Made by a program: the position numbers and the translations under genes. The notes beneath the pieces were generated by a model. It saw only the letters and a list, made by a program, of their open reading frames with translations, was not told the origin of the DNA and did not search any database. Below, piece after piece: positions 51,173 through 60,899 of a DNA stretch of 64,000 bases. Source of the stretch: Schaedlerella arabinosiphila. GTDB taxonomy: Bacteria > Bacillota > Clostridia > Lachnospirales > Lachnospiraceae. How positions within the stretch are numbered: the first letter of the stretch is position 1; the number at the start of each line of letters is the position of its first letter. The stretch lies in the NCBI RefSeq assembly GCF_003885045.1, contig NZ_RHJS01000002.1, positions 4,519,302 to 4,583,301 on the forward strand, read 5' to 3'.

Positions 51173-52528
51173 TCACTGATCCAGCTTATAGCCTCCGCTT
51201 TCCATTGAAAATTCTTTTTTACTCAGCAGTTCAACATTTCTCTTCTCGAAATCGTTCAGCATGCTTTCCCGAAAAGCCGCCGGATCCACGGTTCCGTTAT
51301 ACCATGACTTGCTGTTAAAATATGTCTGCAGCTCTGCGGACTGAAACCTTCTTCCATGCCTCGCGTAGATTTCATTTTTAGCGTAATTGATCTGCTGTAT
51401 ATTCAGGCCGCTTAAGTCTGCGTCAGACAGGTATCTGCTATTGCTGTCCGGTATGATATATTCGTCCTTCCCCGCCGTATTCTGCACTTCCAGAAGCAGA
51501 TCAAGAACCGCATTTTTATCATTTACCAGGGATTCGCTTTCCTCCAGCAGTTTAACTGCTTCATCCTTTTTCCCGGCTTTTACCAGCTTCTCACTCTCTG
51601 AATCCAGATAAAAAATATACTCCGCATCATATTTTTCAACCAGTTCTTCCAGGAACTCATCATCACCGTCAACCGCTTTTTTCAATGCTGTCAGTTCTTC
51701 TATGAGCGGCTTGAAATCCGAATCAGAAGCGAACTTTGCCAGCTTATCCCCCAGGTCTTTTTCAATGGTACTCTGAAATTCCAGAATATCGTCCGCCGCT
51801 TCCCCCTCTAGTTCCTCCGCGTCCAGATCCGCCAGAGCGTTTTTGGCTTCCGCATAATCCATTTCTTTCTTCTTATAATCTGCCTTTATCACTGACAGCA
51901 GGCTGTCTGATGCCTGTTCGTCATTGTCCGTGCCGTCCTCGCCTTGTTCTTTGTCCATATCCTCCTTTTCCTCTTCATACTCCTCGTCCTCATCTTCCGG
52001 ATCCTCTTCTCTCTCATTGGATGCCTGAATCGCATATGGCTCATATGGAAATACAAACAGGGATCCCAACGTGCCTGCTGTAAAAAGAACGCTGAACAGA
52101 ATCCCTGCAATGGAAATAGTCCATATTCCTTTATCCTGTAAGGAAAAAACAGATAGCAGCAATGCAATGATCCCTAAAAATACCGGGATCACATAAAGCA
52201 GATATGGGTAGATCTCCTCCAGCAGCAGGCTGTCAGTCAACGGGTCCCGCAGGACTGTTCTTAACAGTATATAAATGAGCAGCAACAATATGCTGATGCC
52301 CAGGGACAGATATGCCAGTCCTTTCTTTCCAGCATTGTGCTGCTCCGGAGATGCAGCCGCAGACTGCGCGGCATGTACAGGGGGAATGCTCCTGCTGCCC
52401 TCTTCTTTTTGTGCTGTCTGGTCCGGCGCCTGCATCAGAGACGGCTGGCCCGGGGCCTGGCCGTTCTGCTGCCTGCACGAACACACTTCTCCTTCCTGTA
52501 ACTTTCTGCCGCAGTATTTACAAAACAT
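51173..52528 (-). CDS. Zinc-ribbon membrane protein with YARHG domain
   Basis: 451 aa from the ATG at 52528 (MFCKYCGRKLQEGEVCSC, with GGAGGAGAGG upstream). In order: an N-terminal zinc ribbon, a Gln/Pro/Ala linker, three to four membrane segments (about residues 70-170), an acidic stretch (REEDPEDEDEEYEEEKEDMDKEQGEDG), a helical region, and a C-terminal YARHG domain (NIQQINYAKNEIYARHGRRFQSAELQTYFNSKSWYNGTVDPAAF). YARHG is a presumed extracellular domain of unknown function. It is adjacent to another zinc-ribbon membrane protein. Confidence 0.85.
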   Translation of the reverse strand: MFCKYCGRKLQEGEVCSCRQQNGQAPGQPSLMQAPDQTAQKEEGSRSIPPVHAAQSAAASPEQHNAGKKGLAYLSLGISILLLLIYILLRTVLRDPLTDSLLLEEIYPYLLYVIPVFLGIIALLLSVFSLQDKGIWTISIAGILFSVLFTAGTLGSLFVFPYEPYAIQASNEREEDPEDEDEEYEEEKEDMDKEQGEDGTDNDEQASDSLLSVIKADYKKKEMDYAEAKNALADLDAEELEGEAADDILEFQSTIEKDLGDKLAKFASDSDFKPLIEELTALKKAVDGDDEFLEELVEKYDAEYIFYLDSESEKLVKAGKKDEAVKLLEESESLVNDKNAVLDLLLEVQNTAGKDEYIIPDSNSRYLSDADLSGLNIQQINYAKNEIYARHGRRFQSAELQTYFNSKSWYNGTVDPAAFRESMLNDFEKRNVELLSKKEFSMESGGYKLDQ

Positions 52529-52750
52529 GCAACCTCTCCTCCTCCGTATACTTTGTCGGACAAAATCCGCCCGTCCCGCAGGGCCGTGAATTGTGGGACG
52601 CCCTGAGGGATCGTCTCTCAAATCCCATGGTATAGACCACATTTAAATAATATTTTACAACATCAGACTGTGAGTTACAAGTTATACGTCCTATTTTCCT
52701 GCTTTTTCATTCCCTTGTGTTATAGGAAAAAAGCACAAGGAGACCTATTC

Positions 52751-53927
52751 ATGAGAATTGTATTATTATTCAGAAGTAGAATCTTTCAATTGTTTTACAA
52801 ATCTGCTTGCAGGGGAGCTACTTACCCGCGTGCACAAAACATTTATACTGGATTTGAAAAATCCGCCTGCTGAAAATCTACATTCTTTTGCGAAATTTTC
52901 TGCATTTATTGCAGAAAAGGTGGACGCAGCAATATGTTTTGACGGCCTGAGAACCCGTGAAGATATATTTATTGATATCAGGAATTTTTACCAAACGGTT
53001 GTTATCGATATTTTGATGGATCCTCCGCTTCGTTTCCATCCATCCTTGGAAAAGCATCCGCAGAATTACCTTCTTTTTTGCTGCGACCTGGATCATGTAG
53101 AATATGTGAAAAAATATTTTAGTCAGACGGTATCACATGTAGATTTTATGCCGCATGTAGGAATCATACCAAATAAAACTATTCCAGACATTCCTTATAG
53201 GGAAAAGAAATATGATATCTTATTCTCAGGTACGTACTAGCGCCCAGAGACTATGTTTACTAATATAGAAGAGATGTTTGGAAAAGGAACGGATACTTAT
53301 CATTTTTATCTAAATGTTTTTGAATGCCTTGTAAATGACAGCAGCTTTACGATAGAACAAGCTATTATACATAACATTGAGAATTTAAATGTCGGTATCG
53401 ACCAGAATAATCTGAAACTTTTGTTAGGCTGCTCTGAGTCTATAGAATGGGCTATCCGCATGTACCAGAGAGAGCGTGTAATAAAGACGCTTACCGATGC
53501 AGGTCTTGAACTGCACCTCCTGGGCTGTGGCTGGGAGAATCACAGCTCCGCCGGATACAGGATCGATGACCGGATTCCCTACGCGGAAATGCTGGCTTAT
53601 ATGGCGGATGCCAGAATCAGCCTGAATGTATTTCCATGGTTTAAAGCCGGAACACATGACCGGATTTTTAATGCTCTGCTTCAGCATTCACTGCCCCTTA
53701 CCGATCCCAGCAGATGGATAACAGAAAATTTTACAGATGGCGAGGATATCGCACTGTATGACTTGAAGCATTTAGAACGGCTTCCGGAGATTGCCGAAGA
53801 GCTTCTGCGTGAAGCCGACCGCGCAGAAGCTATGATAAAAAGAGGGTATGAAAAGGTAAGCCGCCATTTCACCTGGTCGCATTGTGCAGACTGGATTTTG
53901 AACGCGATGCATACAATAGCAGATTGA
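52751..53927 (+). pseudogene. CgeB-like glycosyltransferase, degraded copy
   Basis: Collinear with the intact gene at 37761-38999. The start ATGAGAATTGTATTATTATT has lost 2 bp relative to the intact copy, shifting the frame after about six codons. An in-frame TAG at about 53238 replaces a Tyr codon in the stretch SGTYYRPES. A four-residue in-frame deletion (PNVH) lies near the IDDRIPY motif. It ends WSHCADWILNAMHTIAD, which is probably the original C-terminus of the family here. Confidence 0.9.
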
Positions 53928-53936
53928 AATGATCTG

Positions 53937-53961
53937 GGGCTATCTATTTCCCGACAGCCCC
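53937..53961 (-). mobile_element. Solo end of an IS1182-like element
   Basis: 25 bp identical to the complement of the left end of the IS at 44137 (including TATTTCCCGACAGCCCC). No transposase is attached. It can also fold as a small hairpin and may now act as the terminator of the CgeB pseudogene. Confidence 0.6.
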
Positions 53962-54252
53962 CTTTGGAAGATCCTTTTCGTCCGCACGCCACAATCCGTG
54001 ATCCTCAAAAAATCTTAAATCTATACTTCCCTCAGTTCCATCACCATCCTTAAAAGTCACTGTGATGTCTTCTCCCCTCGCCCAAATATAGGCACTATTT
54101 TCTGACATATGCTTAAGGCTGGTCCATGAATATTCAGTCCCATCCGCAAGATTCACTTTCACTTCCTGAAGCGGATAGCTAAGTGATGCCGGATCAGTAC
54201 ATTTCTCTGATCCTGATGCAACCTGGGGCTGAGACTGCGACCTGGAAAAATA
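53944..54252 (-). pseudogene. Unidentified coding fragment
   Basis: The open frame reads through LQEVKVNLADGTEYSWTSLKHMSENSAYIWARGEDITVTFKDGDGTEGSIDLRFFEDHGLWRADEKDLPKG and ends inside the solo IS end (last residues AVGK). It opens after a TAG with no convincing start; a GTG at 54162 could give 72 residues. The composition looks coding. No family recognised. Most likely the broken 3' part of a gene. Confidence 0.4.
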
Positions 54253-54299
54253 CTATTTTGGCTACCCTTTGTTTCAGTTATCCTGTTATAACAGCAAAC

Positions 54300-54502
54300 T
54301 TAGAACAGACATCCCGCTGCTCCTGCGTTTCACCAGCGCAAGGCGCATGATTCGGTCTGCTTCCTTGCTGCTTTCCATGAACTGAAAAAACATATGCCGG
54401 CAGTTTCCATTGAAAACATGTATCTGGACTCCGCAATGGACAATTACCCTACCTACTGGCTCCTCAAAAACAGGAACATACGGGCCGACCTGGAGCATTG
54501 AT
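54300..54502 (+). pseudogene. Transposase remnant (DDE domain fragment)
   Basis: A short frame reads AFHQRKAHDSVCFLAAFHELKKHMPAVSIENMYLDSAMDNYPTYWLLKNRNIRADLEH, ending at TGA. The LDSAMDNYPTYxLLKNRNI stretch is the Asp-containing segment of IS transposases of the IS1182-like or related DDE type. The rest of the element is gone. Confidence 0.65.
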
Positions 54503-54542
54503 GTCCGTGTCGCCGGTAATCTTAAGTGAAAGTGACTTTTAT

Positions 54543-57467
54543 TTACTCTTCCTCTCCTCTTTCTTCCGTCTCCAGTATCCAGTCCATACGCTGAATATAC
54601 ACCCGGTAGTCCCGGATTCCCATCTGTTCGAGTTGCTTCTGGATCTCTCTGTAATAGAAACTGCAGATGATCAGCCGCCGTTTCTCCTCCGGTATCTTCA
54701 GGATTTCCTCCGGCGCTTTGACCGGTATGCCCAAACGCCTGCGCCCCCATCGGTTCTTATCATTGTCTACGAGGAAATCAGGAGGGTTCTTTTTGCCCCA
54801 TTTTTCCATATAATCTTCAAACATCATGCCTGTGCCGAATAATATGATCTTCTTCCCCTCCACGTCATCCAGCATATGGGTCAGCATCCGCTGGTAGTCC
54901 GTATAAGGCCTGTCCGGGTTGAAGATTCCAAAATGTTTCGGCTTACGCTCCTCCTCTGGAGGGTATTTCATATAATTCTTTCCCAGCGTCATAAACAGAT
55001 AGTTCTTGTACCCTTTCGGCGCGGGGAATCTGCGATTCTCAAAATCCAGCGTCACCGATTCCTGAAAATCCCCGGCATTGAGCCTTCTATGTTTATAATA
55101 TCCTGAAAAAAACGCTACATCTTTTGACTCTTCGTCCGTATGCAGGCGCATTGCGCCGTTCAGCATCCGGCAGAGCTGCTCATGGGTATAAAGTCGGGAG
55201 AGCAACCGGTAGTTCCTCCACTTCCATTGATCCATATCGCCATATGATTTATAGTCTTTTCCATAAATCTTAGCTAAGATCAGACGATGGCAGTGACGAA
55301 TCAGCTTTTCCTTTTCCTCAAACTTTTTCTCGTCCATGGTACACACATCTAAAGGCAGGATATCGATCCAGATCCCCAGGTTGCCCTTGTGCTCCAGCTC
55401 TCTCATCTCAATCCCTGTAGTCTGGCTGTTCCGTACACGGGCGTACCCTCCCCAGAATATATCCTTTTCTGTCTCTGGGGTATGGAGCGACAAAGGTTCT
55501 TTCAGCTCCCTCCGGGCATATTTCAGAAATTTTTGGTAGTCCTTCCTTGGCATCGCAATATCAATGTCGTCGTCCCATGGAATAAAGCCTTTATGGCGGA
55601 CAGCCCCCAAAAGGCTCCCATGAACCATGAACCAGGTGATTCCGTGCTCCTTACAGATCTGGTCTACCGCCTCCAGCATGGCAAGCTGCACTTTCCAGAT
55701 TCTCTTCATCTTGTCTGATATCTTGTAATCCGCGACCACCTGCTCTTCCGAGCACAGGTGTTTGATATTTTCCGGAATCTGGTTCCTGTCCACTGCAGCC
55801 CAACGGTAGAACTGCCGATATTTCCCATGGTTACGCACCTCGTCGAGGAAACGCAGTTCTTCCTGCATATATATGTCCCAGGTTTCCTCCATCCCGTATT
55901 TTTCAATCAGCTTTTTCTTCGGATAGTATTGCTCCGCATTCGGCGTAAAGCAGTAAATATAATGGATAGCACGGAACAGGACGTATTTGGCCGGATAATC
56001 TTCCCGCACAAACTCCTGATCAAAATAAAGGAATTCCTTTGTGTCCTGATTGTAGAAGCAGTTCAAAGGTATCAACTCCATGTATGCTTTTTTCAGGATA
56101 GGGCCGAAATCTACGGAGTCTTTTATTCTGGATAATAATGCGTTCTGTCCTGCCGGAACTTCTTCCGATGCCTTTAAAATATATGCATAGATCCTCTCTA
56201 TCAGCGACAGGAATTCCTCCTGATCCTCCCGGATGATCTCTTTGATATAATTGGAAAGCGTAGGCCATGGCACAAAAGGAAGTTCCAGGCTTCCATCCGG
56301 CCGCTTCGTATGCTCCACCACCGGAATCCGGCGCCGCTCCAGATCCTTGATATTTTCATATAAGCGCTCGACATTTTCTTTCCCCCCCGGAAACAGGGGC
56401 GTTTTCCTTACGATGCCGTCTTTCCGGATCGTCGTTGCGTATCCCCACTCTTTTCCGCGGTCTGTGGAGACTGCCGCATAGATCACACGGCCTGCGTCTG
56501 ATGGTTCCGTTGAAAGCGCTTCTATTGCCGAACGTTCCCTGCCGGCCATAAATCCATCTGTCGGCCGCTCCCTTTCTTCCTTTCTGCATTCTGCCAAAAA
56601 TGAATTTGCAAAAAATGGGAACGCGCCGTTCTCCACCACGTCCCGATACAACTCCTGCTCGGACGCGACCAAAGTATAATGATCCAAATAATACGTGATC
56701 AGCCTTTCTTTCAGGTTCTGTTCCGGCAGATAATCGTCCGAATAGATCAGCTGCGGCAATTTATAATCAGGCAGAGGATAATAAAATTGCATCCGGGAAA
56801 GCCCTGCGCGTTTCACGATATCCTTCAGTTCCTCCCGGCTGAATGAATATCCGCGTGTCCCCCGCGGATAATGGGAGATTCCTTCAAATGGCTTTCCGCC
56901 GTGGGATTCCTTTGCTCCGCAGAAATACTTGAGCCCCAAGCGGTTGTCCACTGCCAGGAGAATACAGCCCCCTTCTTTCAAGAGACCGGATACTTTTTTC
57001 AGATATTGTGCATAGTCATTTCGATCCCCGGATCCTCCGCATGCACGTTCCATGATTCCTGTGAGCACAATATAATCAAACTTCCTGCCAAATGAAATCT
57101 CGCTCCATTCACCTGCATAGACATCCAGGTTTTCTTTTGCGCTCCACCGTCTGGCGATCGCAGACGCCCGATGGGCAGAACGCTCTGTTGCCGTCACCCC
57201 GGCACATTTGTCACACAGAAGCCCGGTGAGCGCGCCGAAGCCTGCTCCAATCTCCAGCAATTGTGCGTCTTCCCGGAAAGGATACCAACTCAATAATCCA
57301 GTCCTCAGGCTGGACAGCTGATACCATACCGGAAAACGATATTCCTCTGAAATCTCCTCATCATAGTAGTCTTTCGCCTGCGCGTCCAGATAATTAAAGA
57401 TTATCTGATCCATCTGCGTACGGCGCTGTATGTTTAATTGTTCTTCATCGATATGCAGTACTGCCAT
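54543..57467 (-). CDS. Methyltransferase-LicD fusion protein (copy 2)
   Basis: 974 aa from the ATG at 57467 (TTGGGAGGGAAAAC upstream), the same length as copy 1 and closely similar throughout. SAM-binding LLEIGAGFGALTGLLCDKC, LicD core VHGSLLGAVRHKGFIPWDDDIDIAMPRKDY and the C-terminal KKIILFGTGMMFEDYMEKWGKK domain are all intact. Divergence is concentrated near residues 310-345 and 440-475, in linkers. With the intact cytidylyltransferase upstream, this is probably the working copy of the block. The role, adding a phospho-linked group to a methylated or methylatable glycan, is inference. Confidence 0.88.
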   Translation of the reverse strand: MAVLHIDEEQLNIQRRTQMDQIIFNYLDAQAKDYYDEEISEEYRFPVWYQLSSLRTGLLSWYPFREDAQLLEIGAGFGALTGLLCDKCAGVTATERSAHRASAIARRWSAKENLDVYAGEWSEISFGRKFDYIVLTGIMERACGGSGDRNDYAQYLKKVSGLLKEGGCILLAVDNRLGLKYFCGAKESHGGKPFEGISHYPRGTRGYSFSREELKDIVKRAGLSRMQFYYPLPDYKLPQLIYSDDYLPEQNLKERLITYYLDHYTLVASEQELYRDVVENGAFPFFANSFLAECRKEERERPTDGFMAGRERSAIEALSTEPSDAGRVIYAAVSTDRGKEWGYATTIRKDGIVRKTPLFPGGKENVERLYENIKDLERRRIPVVEHTKRPDGSLELPFVPWPTLSNYIKEIIREDQEEFLSLIERIYAYILKASEEVPAGQNALLSRIKDSVDFGPILKKAYMELIPLNCFYNQDTKEFLYFDQEFVREDYPAKYVLFRAIHYIYCFTPNAEQYYPKKKLIEKYGMEETWDIYMQEELRFLDEVRNHGKYRQFYRWAAVDRNQIPENIKHLCSEEQVVADYKISDKMKRIWKVQLAMLEAVDQICKEHGITWFMVHGSLLGAVRHKGFIPWDDDIDIAMPRKDYQKFLKYARRELKEPLSLHTPETEKDIFWGGYARVRNSQTTGIEMRELEHKGNLGIWIDILPLDVCTMDEKKFEEKEKLIRHCHRLILAKIYGKDYKSYGDMDQWKWRNYRLLSRLYTHEQLCRMLNGAMRLHTDEESKDVAFFSGYYKHRRLNAGDFQESVTLDFENRRFPAPKGYKNYLFMTLGKNYMKYPPEEERKPKHFGIFNPDRPYTDYQRMLTHMLDDVEGKKIILFGTGMMFEDYMEKWGKKNPPDFLVDNDKNRWGRRRLGIPVKAPEEILKIPEEKRRLIICSFYYREIQKQLEQMGIRDYRVYIQRMDWILETEERGEEE

Positions 57468-57492
57468 GTTTTCCCTCCCAACGTCGTTTCTT

Positions 57493-57545
57493 TTATCCAA
57501 ACGTGAAACCGTCGTACCACTCCCTTACATCCGCCTCTTTTTCCC
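57493..57545 (-). pseudogene. Scar of the AAA-ATPase-like/PD-(D/E)XK gene
   Basis: On the minus strand the frame gives EADVREWYDGFTFG followed by TAA. This matches EEVRAWYDGFTFGKK of the disrupted gene at 41929-43489. All other parts of the gene are missing. Its position between LicD fusion and cytidylyltransferase is the same as in copy 1, showing that both blocks descend from one arrangement. Confidence 0.75.
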
Positions 57546-57572
57546 CCTGTCAGATGGCAAGCCCCTCAATTG

Positions 57573-58331
57573 TCAGCTCATTTTTTCCTTAATATTTGAT
57601 GAACTAGTCGCCTTCGTATATTCAAAAAATTCCATGTCCGCCCCCACTTCACGGAGCTGCTGCAAGTCATGCGCCCATTCCGCCCCATGGTCGTTGCCGG
57701 AAAAGTGGCAGTCGTAATGATATCTCTTCCAAGCATCAATCTTGTAAGTGTTAGAAAAATCCACCGGCACTACACGGTCGACATAAGAGATCGCCGACAC
57801 GATCGCCGCCCTCTGTTCGTACGGGATTACTGGTTTTTTCTTTTTGAAATGCTCGTAGAGTTCATCTGTGAGCACCCCCGCGATCAAATACTCACACCGG
57901 GATTTGGAGCGGCGCAGCAGGTTCAGGTGGCCCACATGGAACAGGTCAAACGCGCCGGGAACATAGCCGATACGGTAGGGTTTTGAATTCTTTGGGGATT
58001 CCCCTTTCTCTTTCTCATTTACCTGTTCCGCGGCGGCATCTTCTACCGGAACCGTCCTGTAGTAATGATAGTCCGTAATCCCCATGGACTCCAGCTGTTT
58101 TTCAATCGGCTCTTTCTGTGCGGCGCAGATCACTACATAAAAGGTATCTTTGTCCATTACCCTCAAAACCTCTGGAGACTTCACTTCTACGCCGCGCCGG
58201 ACGCCGCCTGCCCTGGCAGGGTCGTTATCCACGGCAAACAGCGGCGTCCTCCCCAGTTCGCCAGCCTCACACAGCATGTAATTTTCAAAATATTTTCCTG
58301 TACCAAAGAGTATGATATCTTTTTTGACCAT
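57573..58331 (-). CDS. TagD-like cytidylyltransferase with N-terminal F-G-T-G domain
   Basis: 252 aa. Residues 1-~95 form a small nucleotide-binding-like domain (DIILFGTGKYFENYM, then FAVDNDPARAGGVRRGVEVKSPEVL and ITDYHYY). From ~119 on is a glycerol-3-phosphate cytidylyltransferase-type domain (RIGYVPGAFDLFHVGHLNLL, HxGH at 132-135; ATSSSNI near the end in place of the usual ISST-x-I). It would make a CDP-activated alcohol such as CDP-glycerol. That would supply a substrate for the neighbouring LicD-type transferase (inference). A 5'-truncated relative lies at 43598. Confidence 0.88.
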   Translation of the reverse strand: MVKKDIILFGTGKYFENYMLCEAGELGRTPLFAVDNDPARAGGVRRGVEVKSPEVLRVMDKDTFYVVICAAQKEPIEKQLESMGITDYHYYRTVPVEDAAAEQVNEKEKGESPKNSKPYRIGYVPGAFDLFHVGHLNLLRRSKSRCEYLIAGVLTDELYEHFKKKKPVIPYEQRAAIVSAISYVDRVVPVDFSNTYKIDAWKRYHYDCHFSGNDHGAEWAHDLQQLREVGADMEFFEYTKATSSSNIKEKMS

Positions 58332-58552
58332 TAATGTTCTCCTTGTCTCCCGCTGTTAGATATGTTATATTAAAACAGAAAAGGGAAAGCCATAGACGCG
58401 GCTTCTTCAGCAGGCAATTATTATATTTTTTATAAATAACTCTATGAATACTTCTCTATCCGAACGAAATCTTTTTACATTTAACTATTGTTTCCTACTG
58501 TTAGATATGCTATTGTTTATCCATACTATAAACTATCAGCCGGAGGAACAAT

Positions 58553-59680
58553 ATGTATATTATTCATACTATCGATGAATTAAAAGAACTTTTCTCTTCA
58601 CAAAAAAAAATTCATTTATACGGTGCTGGCAGCCAGACCGTCAATTTTTTATCCGCTTTAAATTCCTGTGGCATAATACCAAATATCACAGATATATTGG
58701 TAACAGATTCATCCAGAACCCCCGGGCATTTACAAAATATTCCCGTAATACAATGCAATAAGCCTACTCTTAGCAGGCAAGATTGTATCTTATTAACCGT
58801 AAACGATGTCCTGCAAGATAAAATTTCCGCTTATCTGGAAGATTGTAATGCAGAAATCGCAAATCCTCTGCCCGCAATTTATAACGATGTTTATAACAGC
58901 ATCAAGCCCTTTGCAGAACATTATCCTGATAACCTCACAGGCTTCAACGCACCTGATCCCCAATATTCTGATAAAATCGTATGGACATGCTGGTGGCAGG
59001 GCGAGAAACATGCGCCCGACATCGTCAAAGCCTGCTGGCAAAGCCAGAAGAAACATCTTTCAAATGATATACAACATATCATCATCACTCAAAATAATTA
59101 TTCCGATTATATAACCATACCGGATTACGTTCTGGACAGGTTTAAAGACGGAAAAAACGGCCTCTCCTATCTGGCGGATTATATCCGAGTAAGTTTGCTA
59201 TATAAATATGGAGGTGTTTGGCTGGATTCAACTGTTTTGCTCCTAGAATCCCTGCCCAAACAGTGCTGGGAACTCCCTCTGTATACATGGCGGCTCAATG
59301 CAACACAATTTTGTTCCAAAACAATTTGGTGCGCCTGGTTTCTGGCCGCCCGCCAGGGAAGTCCTTTATATCAGTTTGTAATGGAGGCCTTTTTGTTCTT
59401 TTTTTCTAAATACGACAAAATAAAATATTATCTCACAATAGACTATTTTATATCCATTTGCACGAACATCGTTGACGGGGTATTGGAACAATTCCTACAG
59501 ATACCATATAACAACGCCACAGCCGCTAATTTAGGATGCCATCTGCATGAGCCTTATTCTGAAGAGCAATTTCAAAAATACTGTAAGGGTTCGTTTTTAC
59601 AAAAACTCAACTGGCATCTGAATGGAGAATATGCAGAAAATTCTATCCTCACCCATATAATCCGCGAAAATCTTACATAA
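58553..59680 (+). CDS. Capsular-polysaccharide-type glycosyltransferase with N-terminal Y-G-A-G domain
   Basis: 375 aa. The N-terminal ~110 residues (KIHLYGAGSQTVNFLSALNSCG) resemble the recurring small nucleotide-binding-like domain of this locus. From ~140: DKIVWTCWWQGEKHAPDIVKACWQS and LADYIRVSLLYKYGGVWLDSTVLL, the Caps_synth/Gly_transf_sug (GT32-like) signature with its acidic D-S site. GGAGGAACA precedes the ATG. It is the only plus-strand gene in this end block and is divergent from the cytidylyltransferase. Substrate unknown. Confidence 0.85.
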   Translation: MYIIHTIDELKELFSSQKKIHLYGAGSQTVNFLSALNSCGIIPNITDILVTDSSRTPGHLQNIPVIQCNKPTLSRQDCILLTVNDVLQDKISAYLEDCNAEIANPLPAIYNDVYNSIKPFAEHYPDNLTGFNAPDPQYSDKIVWTCWWQGEKHAPDIVKACWQSQKKHLSNDIQHIIITQNNYSDYITIPDYVLDRFKDGKNGLSYLADYIRVSLLYKYGGVWLDSTVLLLESLPKQCWELPLYTWRLNATQFCSKTIWCAWFLAARQGSPLYQFVMEAFLFFFSKYDKIKYYLTIDYFISICTNIVDGVLEQFLQIPYNNATAANLGCHLHEPYSEEQFQKYCKGSFLQKLNWHLNGEYAENSILTHIIRENLT

Positions 59681-59697
59681 CAGCTAATCTAAGCCCT

Positions 59698-59745
59698 GGA
59701 ATGCATCTTGGTAGGACTATACATCAACCTATCGAAATGCATTCC
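59698..59745. terminator. Inverted repeat between convergent genes
   Basis: GGAATGCAT (59698-59706) and ATGCATTCC (59737-59745) can pair around a 30-nt loop, between the convergent glycosyltransferase and FkbM methyltransferase genes. Weak evidence for a terminator. Confidence 0.35.
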
Positions 59746-59806
59746 TTCTGACTTTCAAAAAGGCCGTATTAAAGCTTCTTACTTCTCTATGAAACAATAT
59801 GCTTTT

Positions 59807-60895
59807 TCAGATAGCATAACATACTGTCTCAAATATAGAATCCGCATACTGGCGGATCACGATTTTATATTCCCTGCACATTTCTTTAATCAAAATGGGA
59901 ATCTCAAACAAATCTTCTGGTTTATGGTAAATGCAGATTGCAAGTTTTGGTTTATATTTCTGTATGATTTTTCTGCACCCTCTTAACGCTTCTGCCTCTG
60001 AACCCTCTATATCCATTTTTATATATGTAGGCGCATCCTCAAATACTGTCTCATCTAATGCCCTTGCCTTCACCTCCGCATTTCCTGTCTCAGAAACATG
60101 GGACGCAAGATCACCGCTGGCATCAAATCTCAATACCGTTTCATGACTCCATACACCGTATGGATAAAAATCATACTTATAATCTTTCATACGTTCCCTA
60201 ATTAAATTCTCTTTCGATATTTCAGGTTCAAAAATAATTATTTTTTTATATCTGCCATTTGTCCTGTCAATAAACTTCAACGCCGTATCACCGTTAAATC
60301 CGCCACAATCCACAAAAACTTCTTCGTCCGTTAATATAACTTTCCCGTCAAAATATTCTTCCTGCCCACAGCTTACATTCTGGGAGATTCCGCTATACAA
60401 ATATGCCTTTTTAATCCGATCCAGATACACCTGTTTTGAAAAATCATCTTCCAGAAAACCGTATACTTTTCTATATTGTTCAACATTTATTTCCAAGAAT
60501 GATACAGGAAGCCTTTCTACGATCACTTTTACATTAATCAGTTCACTGCTTTCAAAACCAAAATCCAGCAATTGTTGATAAACAGAAGCATAACCTGCGT
60601 TATCATAAACTGCAATCAGCACAAAAAACAACTCTATATCTTCTTTTAGTTCCTGCAAACCTGTAATTTCCATTCCTGTACGGCTATCTGTTCTCCCACT
60701 GACCAGGTTATCGCAAAAACATTTTACTGATATACCATACTCCTTTAAAATATGATACATCCTGTGCCCCAGTTCCCCAGCCCCAAATATCACGGCCTGC
60801 CTTTTTCTGCTTTTTTCCAGAACCGCTTTCATATTATCATTACTCTTATAATAATTTTTAAAAATCTCTTCTATTGCATCATTGAACCTTTGCAT
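59807..60895 (-). CDS. FkbM-family methyltransferase with N-terminal F-G-A-G domain
   Basis: 362 aa from the ATG at 60895 (GGAGGA 8 nt upstream), 4 bp after the preceding gene. The N-terminal ~110 residues (AVIFGAGELGHRMYHILKEYGISVKCFCDN) are the recurring nucleotide-binding-like domain. The C-terminal FkbM domain has VFVDCGGFNGDTALKFID (SAM-binding motif) and YIKMDIEGSEAEALRGCRKII. FkbM enzymes O-methylate sugars and other acceptors. Probably part of glycan modification with its neighbours (inference). Confidence 0.9.
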   Translation of the reverse strand: MQRFNDAIEEIFKNYYKSNDNMKAVLEKSRKRQAVIFGAGELGHRMYHILKEYGISVKCFCDNLVSGRTDSRTGMEITGLQELKEDIELFFVLIAVYDNAGYASVYQQLLDFGFESSELINVKVIVERLPVSFLEINVEQYRKVYGFLEDDFSKQVYLDRIKKAYLYSGISQNVSCGQEEYFDGKVILTDEEVFVDCGGFNGDTALKFIDRTNGRYKKIIIFEPEISKENLIRERMKDYKYDFYPYGVWSHETVLRFDASGDLASHVSETGNAEVKARALDETVFEDAPTYIKMDIEGSEAEALRGCRKIIQKYKPKLAICIYHKPEDLFEIPILIKEMCREYKIVIRQYADSIFETVCYAI

Positions 60896-60899
60896 ACAC

